Source: Actinomucor elegans | Lineage: Eukaryota; Mucoromycota; Mucoromycetes; Mucorales; Mucoraceae | Reading direction: 5' to 3' | DNA: 64,000 bases | Assembly: GCA_026027325.1 (NCBI GenBank) | Contig: JAMSLZ010000003.1 | Coordinates: forward strand, 1,240,001 to 1,304,000 | Shown here: piece by piece, positions 48,624 to 59,569 of the stretch | Layout: the number at the start of each line of letters is the position of its first letter | How positions within the stretch are numbered: the first letter of the stretch is position 1 | Made by a program: the position numbers and the translations under genes | Notes under the pieces: generated by a model | Seen by the model: the letters and a program-made list of their open reading frames with translations, nothing else | Databases searched by the model: none | Told to the model about the DNA's origin: nothing

Positions 48624-49289
48624 TTATTCGGACTTTCTTCGTTTTCCTTTGACTTCTGATCTTCTTCTTTTTTTAATCGACAAAAACACAGAACGAGTGA
48701 TCCAAAGTGTACAGAAAACGACTGCAAAAAACGTGCCATAGGTCACCAAGGGAGCATCCTCTACTTTGCCAACTGGCACAGAGAGTTGCAGTGGTTTTGG
48801 GTCATACGACAGTTTTGTAAACGCGGTATCGATAGGATCCTGGCCAATAGCGTCCAGTAAAAGAGGGTATTCGCTCGAAAGAGGTGGTTTATTGGAACCA
48901 CAAGTCCAGCCTGCAAAAGGTGGCTCAATAACAATAGTTTGGCTATCCTTTTCCAGCAAAGGATGTTGATATCGAAGATGGATTGGCAATTCAAGTTGAA
49001 ATGAAGGCAGAGGCTGTTGTTGACGCAAAAATACAATGCTTCCGCGTGTTTCTTTGATTTTCTCGAGTGGAAGTTCGAGATCATGTTCGCCAATGACAGT
49101 TGCTTTACCGAGTAATGGTTCTAAATCTTGTAATTGGTATGGATCGACAAATACACTGGCAGGAAGTACGTAGACTACGTCCAAATGACAATTGGGGGCC
49201 GCAATATCTTCATTCTTTAGTTCAACTGTGGTTTTGATCTTGGGATGAAGACTGCTAGCTTGTAATAGTTGAGAATGAACGTGGACCAT
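48624..49289 (-). CDS. PBN1: PIG-X/Pbn1, GPI mannosyltransferase I regulatory subunit
   Basis: A single exon of 221 residues from the ATG at 49289; the open frame extends only to a GTG. Family signatures are VVYVLPASVFVDPYQLQDL, FQLELPIHLRYQHPL and IEPPFAGWTC, with one membrane segment near the C-terminus (LVTYGTFFAVVFCTLWI) and a very basic cytoplasmic end. PIG-X/Pbn1 is an ER membrane protein that stabilises the PIG-M/Gpi14 mannosyltransferase, which adds the first mannose to GPI anchors. The sequence is shorter than yeast Pbn1 and nearer the animal PIG-X core. A CCTTAG just before the frame could be an acceptor, so a short upstream exon is possible. Its 3' end faces VPS27 and the transcripts may overlap. 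Confidence 0.85.
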   Translation of the reverse strand: MVHVHSQLLQASSLHPKIKTTVELKNEDIAAPNCHLDVVYVLPASVFVDPYQLQDLEPLLGKATVIGEHDLELPLEKIKETRGSIVFLRQQQPLPSFQLELPIHLRYQHPLLEKDSQTIVIEPPFAGWTCGSNKPPLSSEYPLLLDAIGQDPIDTAFTKLSYDPKPLQLSVPVGKVEDAPLVTYGTFFAVVFCTLWITRSVFLSIKKRRRSEVKGKRRKSE

Positions 49290-49698
49290 AGTGTACACCT
49301 AAGGATACAAAAGTGAGCAAAACCTCTTGAATGCTTGCAGCGGCGTATATAACACTGTGTTTCTGATTGGATATCAGTATTTTAACAATAATACCGCCAA
49401 ATGTATACTTTAATTCGTTTTTTGAAGCAGACAAGAACCACCCATCAAAAAATGTTATGGGAACAGTTTTTACATAATTCGATTACACATGTAATGATAT
49501 AAATATGATCTTATACTTCTTTTATTCGATTGAATTTTATTTGATAATGTATCGATGTTTCTGCTCCTATAAAATACAATCCTCACCTACGCATAGTTCG
49601 CAATAAAAATATAAGAAATATAAATTTGTGTGCTTGAAAGTATATTAAACTGGCATTATTAATGCTATTTACCTTGAAAATGCTGCCTGCATATTTCA

Positions 49699-49736
<38 letters not shown>

Positions 49737-50616
49737 TTTTTAGCCCAACGGTATCATCCAATAAGATCCTTCCGAAATTAGGTCGTTATAGACTCATTTC
49801 CAATGTTTCTGCATTTCTCGGCTGATCTCAATATTTAATGTCGCATTCGATTCATATTAAAAATTAGATTGAGAATCTTCATTTACTACAACTGTAATTT
49901 CGTTGAGACGCATTGACTATAGTATACTCTAAAAACAGCATTAACTAGGATATATGCTTTTTATCTAATCTGGATTAATAGATCTCTTGTTCGATCCTGG
50001 TCAACTGTTGCTCCTGTTTAGAGCTCCATACCCAATAAATAGCTTTTCTTACCAAAACCATATATTCACCTACAGTACGGTAATGACACTATGTTTTAAA
50101 TGATTAAGAATGAATTATATAAAAAAAAAGAAAAAAAAAGTACATGCTAAGTGAGAAATTTTCTCGATCGATCTTTGTTAAATGTAGCATCGGAATAGTA
50201 GGAAATGCTCAGAATAAGCGACCGTATTTGGCAGGCACCAATACTTGCGTTGTGTTACATATCTTTCGGATCTTTGTCAATTTATGACCCTGATTAAATG
50301 CTAAGGATTTAACCTAAAAAGCCAATGATCATTCGATCGAATATGACTACACGTTTTTGTTGCAACAGAGGCTGTGGCTGGATACGATTATTATGAGCTG
50401 CAATTTGATCTACTTGAAGCATTCTTGAAAAGACCCAATGCTTAGCTTATTGCATCTTTGGAAGTCAGCGAACCTTCCGAAATAGGGTCGTGTAGAATAG
50501 GGACCTATTATATTAATTGCTCACTTTCCATAGCTTTTCTTCTTCTTTTCTTTTCATTCTTTTTTATTATCCAAAAGAGTTGTTGATATACGCATACTAA
50601 TTATAATCTTCTAGTG
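49290..50616. other. divergent promoter region of PIG-X and CreC genes
   Basis: Contains 34 A residues at 49700-49733 and a four-unit reverse array of the ~176-bp repeat (49810-50300). The last ~70 bases before 50617 are T-rich leader. No gene is seen. Confidence 0.5.
49810..50300 (-). repeat. ~176-bp repeat, four-unit reverse array
   Basis: Cores lie at TTTAATGTCGCATTCGATT (49835), TCAACTGTTGCTCCTGTTTA (50001), TTAAATGTAGCATCGGAATA (50178) and TCAATTTATGACCCTGATTA (50277). The first three are 167 and 177 bp apart. The third keeps the second block as TGCTCAGAATAAGC. Confidence 0.65.
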
Positions 50617-52339
50617 ATGGTCGATACTGTAAATATAAAACCGAGTTTTGTACAAATACTTTAGATTCTAATCGTAATTCTTGGCATTAATACAATTTGC
50701 TTTATGTATAGGTGACCGCTCATGGAGTTAGTAGCTTTCTTACACGAAGACATTCGACTGGTGATGGTAATTCACCCAGTAGTGTAGTGCTTCCACCCTA
50801 TCCACCTTCTACACCCGACCATGTTTGTCGAGAATTCACAGCCCCTGAGGGCACATATACACTAGGTCACTCGATATTTGTGAATGGTATGCAACCACTT
50901 TACTCGGTTGGCACCACAGCTAGTTTAGTTTCGATTAAATACAAAGAAGCGGTTTCCAATAACCTACAACGATATGAACCACAGCCCGGTGCTCGTAGTT
51001 TCCGTCGCATGTTTGGACATAATAACACGCATTCATCCACCGATTCTGATGAAGAGCATATCATATTCAGAACACCTTCTTTATCAAGCTCTTCTTCGAG
51101 CCACAAGAACAATGGCTTAGCAAATGGTACACCATTGTCACACTCTATTCCAGAAGAGCCCATAGCCATCATACCCACTGAATCCCCGGGATCATCAAGT
51201 CCTACACCCACTTCGACCCTTTCCTTTTTAGCTAGAAATCACACCTTGGGCAGACACTCTAGAAAACCTAAAACAAGTATCACCAAAACCAATTCCAGCT
51301 TTGTACAAAGAATTATCACAAATGATCAATTGGCCAAAATACTCATGGCGCGTACTAGCGAAGATACAAATTTGTTTTATAATTGTGGTACTAGTTTTGT
51401 ATGGGTAGATGCAGCTGGGCATCCCAAGGAGCCTCTTTCCCGCATCGTTTTCGCTAGAGCATGTCCAACAACTCACGACATCAATATAATGACCGCATCT
51501 TGTAAAAACTTAGATATAATTATAGGGTTTTCTACTGGTGATATCATTTGGTTTGATCCTCTTTGTAATAAATATGGGCGAATTAATAAGGGTGTTAGTG
51601 TACCGCTTGATTCTTTTTTAGATGCATTCAACTCATATTATATGATAGGGCGTCATGAACTCTTCCCCGATTACAATGATTAAATGGTTGCAAGGCTACG
51701 AAAACCTGTTTATGGCTGCTTTTCAAGATGGCACTGTCATGCTTTTTGATAAAGAAAAGGAGGATGAAGCTTTCCATCCAGGTGATGGACATTTCCAAGA
51801 AGAAAAGAATTTGTAGGTAGATTCCATAGTGCTTTGCACAGGCTAACTGTGTACTTGATAGATTCAAAATATCAAAACCTTCCCCAAAGATATCTGCCAA
51901 GTGCAACCCTGTTTCACATTGGAAACTATCCAATCAATCTATCACAGGTACTTTAATTTGATACTACTTGTCAAACTAGTTAACACGCGTATATTAGCAT
52001 TTGCCTTTTCACCTGACTGTCAGCATGTAGCTATCGTGGGTCATGACGGGTTACTAAGAGTAGTGAATTTCCTACATGAAACGTAAGGATAACTGTTTCA
52101 AATAATATTCAACTAAGCCAATTGTTTAGCATGTACGATGTATATCAAGCTTATTATGGTGGTTTGTTTTGCGTTGCTTGGAGTCCTGATGGCAGATACA
52201 TTCTAGTAAGTTTTTTTTTGTTTCGATGATAATACTCCATATACTCATCATATTCAGACTGGAGGACAAGATGATTTAGTCACTATATGGGCATTCAGGG
52301 AACAGCGTATTATTGCTAGATGTCAGGGACACAAATCTT

Positions 52340-52374
<35 letters not shown>

Positions 52375-52905
52375 TGAAGAGAAAAAAGGGCAATTTTTGA
52401 CTTTTATGGGTTCCATAGGTCACCGGCGTAGCATTTGATCCTTGGCGCTGCGATGAAAAAGTGTATCGATTTGCTAGTGTAGGCGAAGATGCGAAGCTTA
52501 TTCTGTGGGATTTTTCCGTCAGTGCGCTGCATCGACCTAAAACAGTAAGCTTTAAGCCTTCGAAGAAAAAAAAAGTACCTAATCTTATTTTGTTATACAA
52601 AGAAACCGGGAAATAGAAATAGAGGTACTTCTGTGTCATCACAAAATACGCCACCTTTATCAAGCATATTAGCTACTATGCAGGAAAGAAAGCCTACTGT
52701 ACATCCTGTACAATCAAAAACAGAGGTGGCATTCTTGCAACCTACCATGGTCAAGACAATTCATGGAGATCCTTGTGTGGGTGTGTATTTTAGAGAAGAT
52801 GTAATGGTAACTACTGATAAACGAGGCCGTGTGAGTACCTGGCAAAGACCAACACCTACACCACCAAACTCAAATTCGTCGTCTTTATCAGAAGTAAAAA
52901 CCTAA
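50617..52905 (+). CDS. creC: CreC/WDR20-type WD40 protein
   Basis: Nine exons: 50617-50628, 50712-51593, 51649-51812, 51862-51947, 51998-52082, 52130-52205, 52258-52341, 52419-52544 and 52603-52905, giving 605 residues. The first coding exon is only 12 nt (MVDT) and is inferred from a clean donor/acceptor pair in phase 0. Diagnostic CreC blocks are [48 protein letters not shown] and [20 protein letters not shown]40 blades follow: [37 protein letters not shown] and [13 protein letters not shown]. In filamentous fungi CreC partners the deubiquitinase CreB in carbon catabolite repression; WDR20 partners USP12/46. The USP gene at 10 kb is not obviously the CreB type. A Ser-rich insert fills residues ~110-190. 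Intron 7 contains 27 A residues. Confidence 0.9.
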
Positions 52906-53329
52906 TCGTTGTACCAGTTAATATCTACTCCGGCATATACTACTAAAGTGATGTTGACTAATAATAATAAAATAATAATAATAATAATAAAAAGGTCGTC
53001 TCTGGTTTTATATCTGTTATGTATTACATAGCATTTGATACAGAATCCACTTATTTGTAACCAGATCATTCCTATATAATTTGAGCTTGATTTATAGGTA
53101 TCATCCGTTTGAACTAAATCAAATAGTGCTACATAAGTTTTTTGACTAACCTTCATGACCAATAGAACATCATAACAATCAAAGATAGAATTATCTACTA
53201 AGCACATATTAAGATATGAAATATATATACTTTATTATTATCCTTCAACAAATACAATACATTCGTTGAACTACAGTTAAAAAAACAAACGTTAATACAT
53301 AAAGAGCCTCATTTTAATTATGGATTACT

Positions 53330-53705
53330 AAACAGGTATCGCATTTGATCATCAATCGCATCTTCATGTTACTATGGAATACATGTAATTCATTATTGTC
53401 TGTGAAATATGTTTATAATACTACAACCAAACAGAGGTCCTAATAATTGAGGTATCTCGTTCTGAATATGAAAAAACTGTTAGCTACGATATTTAATTGG
53501 GATCAGCATAAAGATCTAGAGACGTTTAGGTATTATTATTGTTGCATGAAATATATATATTTACTGTTCATCACTTAAAAAAAAATTACACGCATTATAT
53601 GCCAAATAAAATAGATACTTTAATAAATAGAACTATTCATTTCGGACATGTATCGTCACTCAATGCGACATTCAACCAAAATCAAATGAAATCAATGAGC
53701 CTTAA
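53330..53705 (+). repeat. ~176-bp repeat, three forward units
   Basis: Cores are GTATCGCATTTGATCATC (53336), TACGATATTTAATTGGGATC (53484) and AATGCGACATTCAACC (53662). By anchor base they lie 147 and 180 bp apart. The first is weak. Confidence 0.5.
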
Positions 53706-53865
53706 ATCATCGATCGTTCGTAATCCTTTCTGATTGGTAGCGCGGTAAAATAGTATTTCAGATAGTATTTGTACTTTAATGTCACCTATGAAAACTACTC
53801 ACGATTGATGTTAGATAAAAAGGACTTGCTTCTTCATAAAAAATAAACAAACTGAAAACTGGAAT

Positions 53866-54010
53866 GGACCCAGTAATTTTAGATAACCTATATCCATCCA
53901 TTCTATCATTAGCTGAAGATTTAATCAACAACTATAGAAGTATAAGGAATTAAATCTCGGTTATCTAATCAATTAGCTAGTGACGTAGATCACCTGGAAT
54001 TACTGGATCC
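53866..54010. repeat. small inverted-repeat element, copy 1
   Basis: Left arm GGACCCAGTAATTTTAGATA, right arm CACCTGGAATTACTGGATCC. The reverse complement of the right arm matches the left at most positions around CCAGTAATT. The element is about 145 bp with no coding content. It resembles a non-autonomous MITE or a foldback element. Confidence 0.55.
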
Positions 54011-54544
54011 GATACTAATTTTGTTACTAACATGGGGATATTACTGTAATATTATTATTTAGAATAATAAATAAGAACTCTAAATGACACTTAATCCTAA
54101 AGCACATATTTCTTGTATAGAAAAATTTAAATGCTTAGGCACTTTTTTTTTTTACGTCTACAAGCATTACATTTCGTCAATATAGTAGACAGCATTATTC
54201 AAACCCGATTTAGTTTGAATCTCTTCACAATCAGATTTTGCAGTCCAAATGGCGCTACCCTTCAATAAAATATCAGAACATATTTTTTCGAAGTACTTAA
54301 TTATTTATTAATGTAAAAAATCAGCTGTTGGCAGTTGAATCAATAAAAGTAAAAACAAAAAGAGTGCTATGCGAAACAGTGGTCATTTAATGTGTTTGAT
54401 ATTATGACTAATATAACCTCATTGCAGACAGTTTTTTGCAACTTTTAAAATTTAAACATTAAACGTGCGAAAAAAAAAAGATTTTTAATGTAACCGATGC
54501 GGATGCTCTAAAAGAGGCAAAAACAACCGTTTATACATTTAGCA

Positions 54545-54698
54545 TTGAGTCCAGTAATTTCAGGTTGTCGACATCAACAGTTACCTCATTGGCTTGTGGT
54601 AATTTAACGTAAACTTCACAACTGCTGGGTAAATTTATGAACTCTTTCTGTCCAATGAAAACATGATTGCGTAGACTACCTGAAATTACTGGATTCAA
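54545..54698. repeat. small inverted-repeat element, copy 2
   Basis: Left arm GAGTCCAGTAATTTCAGGTT and right arm CCTGAAATTACTGGATTC form an inverted repeat of about 25 bp with few mismatches, extending outward to CATTGA on the left and TCAACA on the right. It is 154 bp long and related to the copy about 680 bp upstream by its arms, while the interiors differ. Confidence 0.6.
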
Positions 54699-54985
54699 CA
54701 TTAATTTTTGTTTACGCAAATGACACTGAAGTGCAAATATTTTTAATTTGAGCATTATGTTGCCATTTCGGGATGTGAAAAGTGATTAAGAATCACCAAC
54801 TATGAATTTGTTACCAAAGCCCTGGATTCATGGTAATAAACCTTGACAGGTTTCGTTTTATCACATCTGATTCGCCTATGCATGTTTATAATAAACTGCT
54901 ACATCTTTTAGAATTATTTTTGTAGCAAAGATCCAGAGGATATTATATAACCAACGACTATATATATTTTATATGCGATAGATGT

Positions 54986-55402
54986 GAGCAATTGATCCCT
55001 TGACCGAACTTGGGCAAACGCTGCACCCAATTAGTATTTCATGTTCAAAACGAACTGTTATTTCTGTTAAAGCTTTTATGTGGTCAAAATGCAAAATTTA
55101 TACGACTGATCTTTAGTCAAGTATATATCTTATTTAAATTAGACTTATTATCAATCTTCTGCCTCCCGGTAGATCTCGGCAGATCTCGACCTAATATCGT
55201 ATCTGATTAGTATTATATGCTCAGAATGAGCTATTTCATCTATTGGAATATTTATGTAACCGAAATGAATAAGTTATATTATATTATGAATGACGGGATA
55301 ACTGAAAATTATATATTATAAGTATACAGATCTATAGTCCTCGACTGACCCCCCCTTTAATGTCGCATCTAATTAGTGCCCGATGTTTAGAAGATGAGTT
55401 GC
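54986..55402 (-). repeat. ~176-bp repeat, three-unit reverse array
   Basis: Units are anchored at GCACCCAATTAGTATT (55023), GTATCTGATTAGTATT (55199) and GCATCTAATTAGTGCC (55365), 176 and 166 bp apart. The middle unit keeps both halves well: GGTAGATCTCGGCAGATCTC and TGCTCAGAATGAGCT. This array gives the best view of the full unit. Confidence 0.75.
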
Positions 55403-56012
55403 TATATATATGCATTATCAAAATATTTCTTTAATTTAAACATATCTATGTACTATAGTTCTTTATAATGGATTATAAACTACATGTATTTTAAATGATA
55501 TTGAGGATTCGATTCTAAAGCATGCGATTGTTTTTACTCCTAATTGTCTCTGATTTGCATCTTAATACTCAGCAGTTATGACCTGCAGCTCGTGCATAAT
55601 ACACCGCCAAGTATACTTGTAAAGAACATATCCAAAGAGCCTACCATTCTATTAATGACATATGCATAAGCTTTAGGTGTTTAAAAGAATATACATTGTA
55701 GCTATCTCATAAAAGTTGTCTCACATTATTCAAGCGTAGAAAAATAAATATTACCCAATGGAATCTAGCTATCTAATTGCTTAGAAATGTATCTTGCAGG
55801 CTTTCAAAATTAAACGTATATTATTTGCAAATAAGTACCGCAGTAAAGGGAGCAGTGATCATATGATGTTCAAGCACTTATTACTTTATGGATAATATGC
55901 TGCGGTTCAATTATGATATTGCCATTTTATCATTATGAGTCAACTTGACATTATTTCTTCGATTCATTATTTTTTGAGCTTCTTTTCTTTTCAATGGACC
56001 TTTTCCTTGCGG

Positions 56013-56024
56013 TATATATAAAAG
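56013..56024 (+). promoter_or_regulatory. probable TATA box
   Basis: TATATATAAAAG lies about 98 bp before the ATG at 56111, followed by a purine-rich leader. It is one of the clearest TATA-like sites in the window. Confidence 0.5.
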
Positions 56025-56110
56025 AGAGAGATAAAGAAAAGGAGCAAGAAATACAAAGTTTTAAATAAAAAACGAATATCCTTTACACGCACAAACCTCA
56101 AAGTGATCCA

Positions 56111-56992
56111 ATGTCGCCTTCCAGACTGAATAGAATAGATGAACTCAATTACTTGGTAAAGCTGCACGATGTGCACTACTTTCGAACGTTTGTTGAATCC
56201 AATCGTGTGTCATACCGTGTGGCCATGTTTAAAGCAATTGAGTCAGGATCCTCGACACTTGTTGATATTGTGCGTTGGCACCATCCTCATCCAGAAGAAG
56301 CAGATATTGAACTTGAGTGTCTACATGCAGCATTTCGAGGTCATTTGTCCATCTATGAAGTAATTCCACTCAATGAAGACATGGAAGAATTCAATCCATA
56401 TAGAGAAAATATGTACTTGTTCCACGGTCAACTCAACAGGGTGAATCTCTTGGAGATGGATATGCATGATCTGTTATCTCCTAATACAATCCCAGTTGCT
56501 GTATGCGATGCTATTGTACGATCATCGTCCTTATCATCTTGCTTGGCTACTGGTGTCCTTTTGGCTTATTGCATTCACAATCACGAACATTGGAGTTATT
56601 TAGAACAGAATCAAAATGTGTTTATCATGGACGACATGTTTCAACATGCGCTTTATCACAAAAATCACAAATTATGCAGTTTTTTGATCAGCAAATATAA
56701 AGAAAACAGACAATATACCAAATACAACTACAAGTTACGAAATGGATCATTTCAAAAGCAGAGACGATTTGAAGGCGATCTAACCATGTACGACCATTAT
56801 CTCGCGGCATTGACTGAAACGTCGGTACCTAAAATCAAACCAGTTTATACAATAAATGAACAGAACTTGTGCTTATCGAATGAAATGTTTGAATGGCCAG
56901 GCCCTTTGATCGAAGTCGATGCGTATTTTGAACAGGTTCTTGCTCATGTACATCAATTGCTTGACCAAGGTGCCGAATTAAGGCACTGTTAA
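56111..56992 (+). CDS. unrecognised 293-residue protein, ankyrin-like helices
   Basis: A single exon with its own TATA-like site, so probably a real gene. I do not recognise the family. The protein looks soluble and alpha-helical, without signal peptide or membrane segments. Parts such as VAMFKAIESGSSTLVDIVRW and ECLHAAFRGHLSIYEVI resemble the helix pairs of ankyrin repeats but lack the TPLH core. Around residues 200-235 there is a Lys/Tyr/Arg-rich loop (YTKYNYKLRNGSFQKQRRF). His is frequent. It could be a lineage-specific ankyrin-type adaptor; no function is assigned. Base composition is similar to its neighbours, with no sign of recent transfer. Confidence 0.6.
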   Translation: MSPSRLNRIDELNYLVKLHDVHYFRTFVESNRVSYRVAMFKAIESGSSTLVDIVRWHHPHPEEADIELECLHAAFRGHLSIYEVIPLNEDMEEFNPYRENMYLFHGQLNRVNLLEMDMHDLLSPNTIPVAVCDAIVRSSSLSSCLATGVLLAYCIHNHEHWSYLEQNQNVFIMDDMFQHALYHKNHKLCSFLISKYKENRQYTKYNYKLRNGSFQKQRRFEGDLTMYDHYLAALTETSVPKIKPVYTINEQNLCLSNEMFEWPGPLIEVDAYFEQVLAHVHQLLDQGAELRHC

Positions 56993-57532
56993 ATAGTTTA
57001 TTTTACTGTACTTTCTTTAAAGGGAATACCATAGTTGATCTAAAATAAAAAAGCTCTTTCAGTCTAACCGTAAAGTCAGCTAACGCTTAGACTCTTTACT
57101 AAACTTTATTCAGCTGCATAGTCTATTTATTATATAAATTAAATACTAATACTGGAAATCCAAGTGGAAACTTGCGGTGACACTGAAATTTGCGGACATC
57201 CAACGCCTGTGTACATTTATTCCCCAAGTAGTCTTTAAAGAAGGTTTTTGGTTATAAAGAGGATGATTAGGAGCATTCTTGATATTATAATGAATTAATA
57301 AACAGGCCCTAAAGTGTACCTTAAACTTGACTTGTTTCTATATTACAGAAATAATTCTTTTGTTGTACAATTAACAATAGTAACACACGCAGCTCCTTTT
57401 GCACCACTTATGAATAGTTCTTTTTTTTCTTTGAGTCCTTTTTTTTTTTTTTTTTTTTTTTCTTTTTACTCTTTCTTATAAAATCATCGTCTTTCCCTTT
57501 TCCAAGGGAAAGGATCATTATTACAGTTAAAA
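56993..57532. other. intergenic, promoter of kelch-BTB gene
   Basis: No gene is seen. It includes a T tract of about 23 at 57439-57461 roughly 75 bp before the ATG, followed by T/C-rich leader, the usual arrangement here. Confidence 0.5.
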
Positions 57533-59569
57533 ATGAGTTCAGGGACTCAATCTATTGCAGACTTGACTACGGAAACAAAGCCAACCTCGGGAGATATCCC
57601 TCCTCCTTTAGTTGGGGCTTCTACAACAGTAGCTGGAAACAAGCTCTATGTATTTGGTGGAAGATTAGTTTCCTCGCGCCAAATGACAAACAATCTCTAT
57701 ATTCTTAATCTCGATTCACTAGTATGGACCCATCACATCGCAGAACCAGATTCACCACCTCCACCTCGACCTCGATATTTTCACTCGAGCAACTTATTCG
57801 GTCCATATTTGGTTGTATTTGGCGGTATGAGTTATTCCGTTAGACGTTCTTCTCAAAGTCTATGTGCGCTGGACGATATCTGTCTCTTTGATTTAGAACG
57901 TATGATTTGGAAATATCCTGAAGTACAGCCCAGTATCTATGCACCACAAGCACGTTATGCACATTTAGCTGTCTGTTCAGGCAGTAAACTAGTGGTGATG
58001 GGAGGTCAAGATATGTCTAACCAGTACATTAATGAAACAAATGTCTTTGATTTAAACACTCTAGCCTGGATCCATGGAGGTACATTGAGTAGACAATACG
58101 GCGCATATCGAGCTGTAGCCTTTTGTCCTTCCAATGTAGATACAGGCATGATGTCCTCACAGCCCTTCTGGGAAACGCATCACACCAAAGACGATTTGCC
58201 ACTGTGTGTCTATTCCAATTATAACTTTACTGATGTAACACGCGACTTGCAGAGTTTTTCACCTCTAGCTTCAACTACCGAGTTCAGAGATCATTCCAAT
58301 GCCATGTCAGGCACTTCTTTACCGCCTGGATTACGATTCCCCTCTGGCGATCTACTTGGACATCACATGATCCTTACTGGCACTTACCTCACACCAACAC
58401 ATCGTTCATTTCATATATGGGCGTTGAATTTAGCCAATCTGGTTTGGGTTAGGATTGATACTGGCTCCATCTTATCTCAGGGCTCATGGAATCGAGGTGT
58501 ACTTTATGATGGTAAACAGCAGTTCTTTGTCTTTGGTGACAAAACGCGTGATCTTTTGGAAGATTATAACCATCGTCAAGTGAACTTTACACATGTAGCT
58601 GTTGTAGAACTAGAAGCGTTTGGTATTTACTCTTATCCAAAGGAAACATGCGCACCTGTGGCACAAGAACTGGGTCTAAGCATGTTGAACGAGCCTAGTA
58701 TGTCTGATATCGAAATTCTGACGGAAGATGGTCGCTCTATTCCTGCGAATTCCAATGTGATTGCATTACGTTGGAGTCACTTTGCCTCGCTTTTACGAGA
58801 AAAATCAGAAAACCCAGGATTTAAACGCTTATCGTTCCCTGAGAGTTATCCCGTCACTTTGGCTTTCTTACAGTTCATCTATACTGATCATTTGATGACA
58901 GCACAACAACATCATCCTCAAATACTTTCGCGTTTATTGGTATTATCAGATGTGTATCATTTACCTCGATTGGGTGTGCTGGCTACTCATGCTCTTCATC
59001 AAATCTTGACTATTTCAACTGCCAGTATGGTGTACGAAACTTCTGCTTTAACAGGCCGTACTGCGCTTCAAGTGCGTGCATTACGTGTTATGATCAATGC
59101 AAAGAAAATGCTGCATCAGCAGCAACTACAACAACAACAGCAGCAGCAGCAGCAACATCTTCATGACTATCATCCAAATATGGTGGATTCGCCTTCTGTA
59201 TTTCCTACACATTATACTAATCGATCGTCACAAGAAGAAGATTTCCCTCATCCTAGTAGAGCTTCGCCAAGCAACTCGAATCTAAGACGGTTAACTGCTT
59301 CCAAATCATCGACTACAGCGTCTCCAGAACCAATGCATATGATGCATCATCAAATGAATAATATACCTTCTCCAAAATTATCTAAATCCTCCAATCTTAT
59401 TTACCAGTCGCAACCCCCATTATTTGTCGCGGAAAGGCAGCGCAAAGGGAGCTTAGTTCCTTTACCTAGTATGTCAAATGGTAGTAACCCTCAACAACAA
59501 CATAATATTAAGATGAGTGGAGCCATGTCGCCTACTTTTGAAAGACCTAATATGGGTGTTCGGTTTTAG
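57533..59569 (+). CDS. kelch-BTB protein, Ral2/LZTR1-like
   Basis: A single exon of 678 residues. Kelch blades fill residues ~25-370: NKLYVFGGRL, PYLVVFGGMS, SKLVVMGGQD with Tyr/Trp positions (LVWTHH, MIWKYP, LAWIHG, LVWVRI). A BTB/POZ domain follows at ~390-510 (MSDIEILTEDGRSIPANSNV, LLREKSENPGFKRLSF, FLQFIYTD). Fungal proteins of this layout include S. pombe Ral2, needed for Ras1 activity and related to LZTR1, a Cullin-3 adaptor for Ras-type GTPases. A role in Ras signalling or ubiquitylation is therefore inferred, not shown. The C-terminal ~150 residues are low-complexity, with a nine-Gln run encoded by CAG/CAA (59117-59155) and Ser/Pro/His-rich sequence. It is convergent with the Rim15 gene. 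Confidence 0.8.
   Translation: MSSGTQSIADLTTETKPTSGDIPPPLVGASTTVAGNKLYVFGGRLVSSRQMTNNLYILNLDSLVWTHHIAEPDSPPPPRPRYFHSSNLFGPYLVVFGGMSYSVRRSSQSLCALDDICLFDLERMIWKYPEVQPSIYAPQARYAHLAVCSGSKLVVMGGQDMSNQYINETNVFDLNTLAWIHGGTLSRQYGAYRAVAFCPSNVDTGMMSSQPFWETHHTKDDLPLCVYSNYNFTDVTRDLQSFSPLASTTEFRDHSNAMSGTSLPPGLRFPSGDLLGHHMILTGTYLTPTHRSFHIWALNLANLVWVRIDTGSILSQGSWNRGVLYDGKQQFFVFGDKTRDLLEDYNHRQVNFTHVAVVELEAFGIYSYPKETCAPVAQELGLSMLNEPSMSDIEILTEDGRSIPANSNVIALRWSHFASLLREKSENPGFKRLSFPESYPVTLAFLQFIYTDHLMTAQQHHPQILSRLLVLSDVYHLPRLGVLATHALHQILTISTASMVYETSALTGRTALQVRALRVMINAKKMLHQQQLQQQQQQQQQHLHDYHPNMVDSPSVFPTHYTNRSSQEEDFPHPSRASPSNSNLRRLTASKSSTTASPEPMHMMHHQMNNIPSPKLSKSSNLIYQSQPPLFVAERQRKGSLVPLPSMSNGSNPQQQHNIKMSGAMSPTFERPNMGVRF

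Larger units (their letters stand above)
52906..56110. other. intergenic, 3.2 kb, repeat-rich
   Basis: No gene is seen. It contains an (AAT)n microsatellite near 52963-52990, forward repeat units at 53330-53705, two copies of a small inverted-repeat element (53866-54010 and 54545-54698), and a three-unit reverse array (54986-55402). A TATA box precedes the gene at 56111. The frame 54531-54755 on the minus strand merely spans one inverted-repeat element. Confidence 0.5.

Noticed and set aside
48497..48624. Convergent VPS27 and PIG-X genes only 126 bp apart as a possible antisense regulatory pair
   Set aside because: Close tail-to-tail spacing is ordinary in fungi and nothing in the sequence shows regulation.
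54531..54755. 74-residue open frame on -
   Set aside because: It spans an inverted-repeat element; the similarity of its two ends reflects the repeat arms, not protein conservation.
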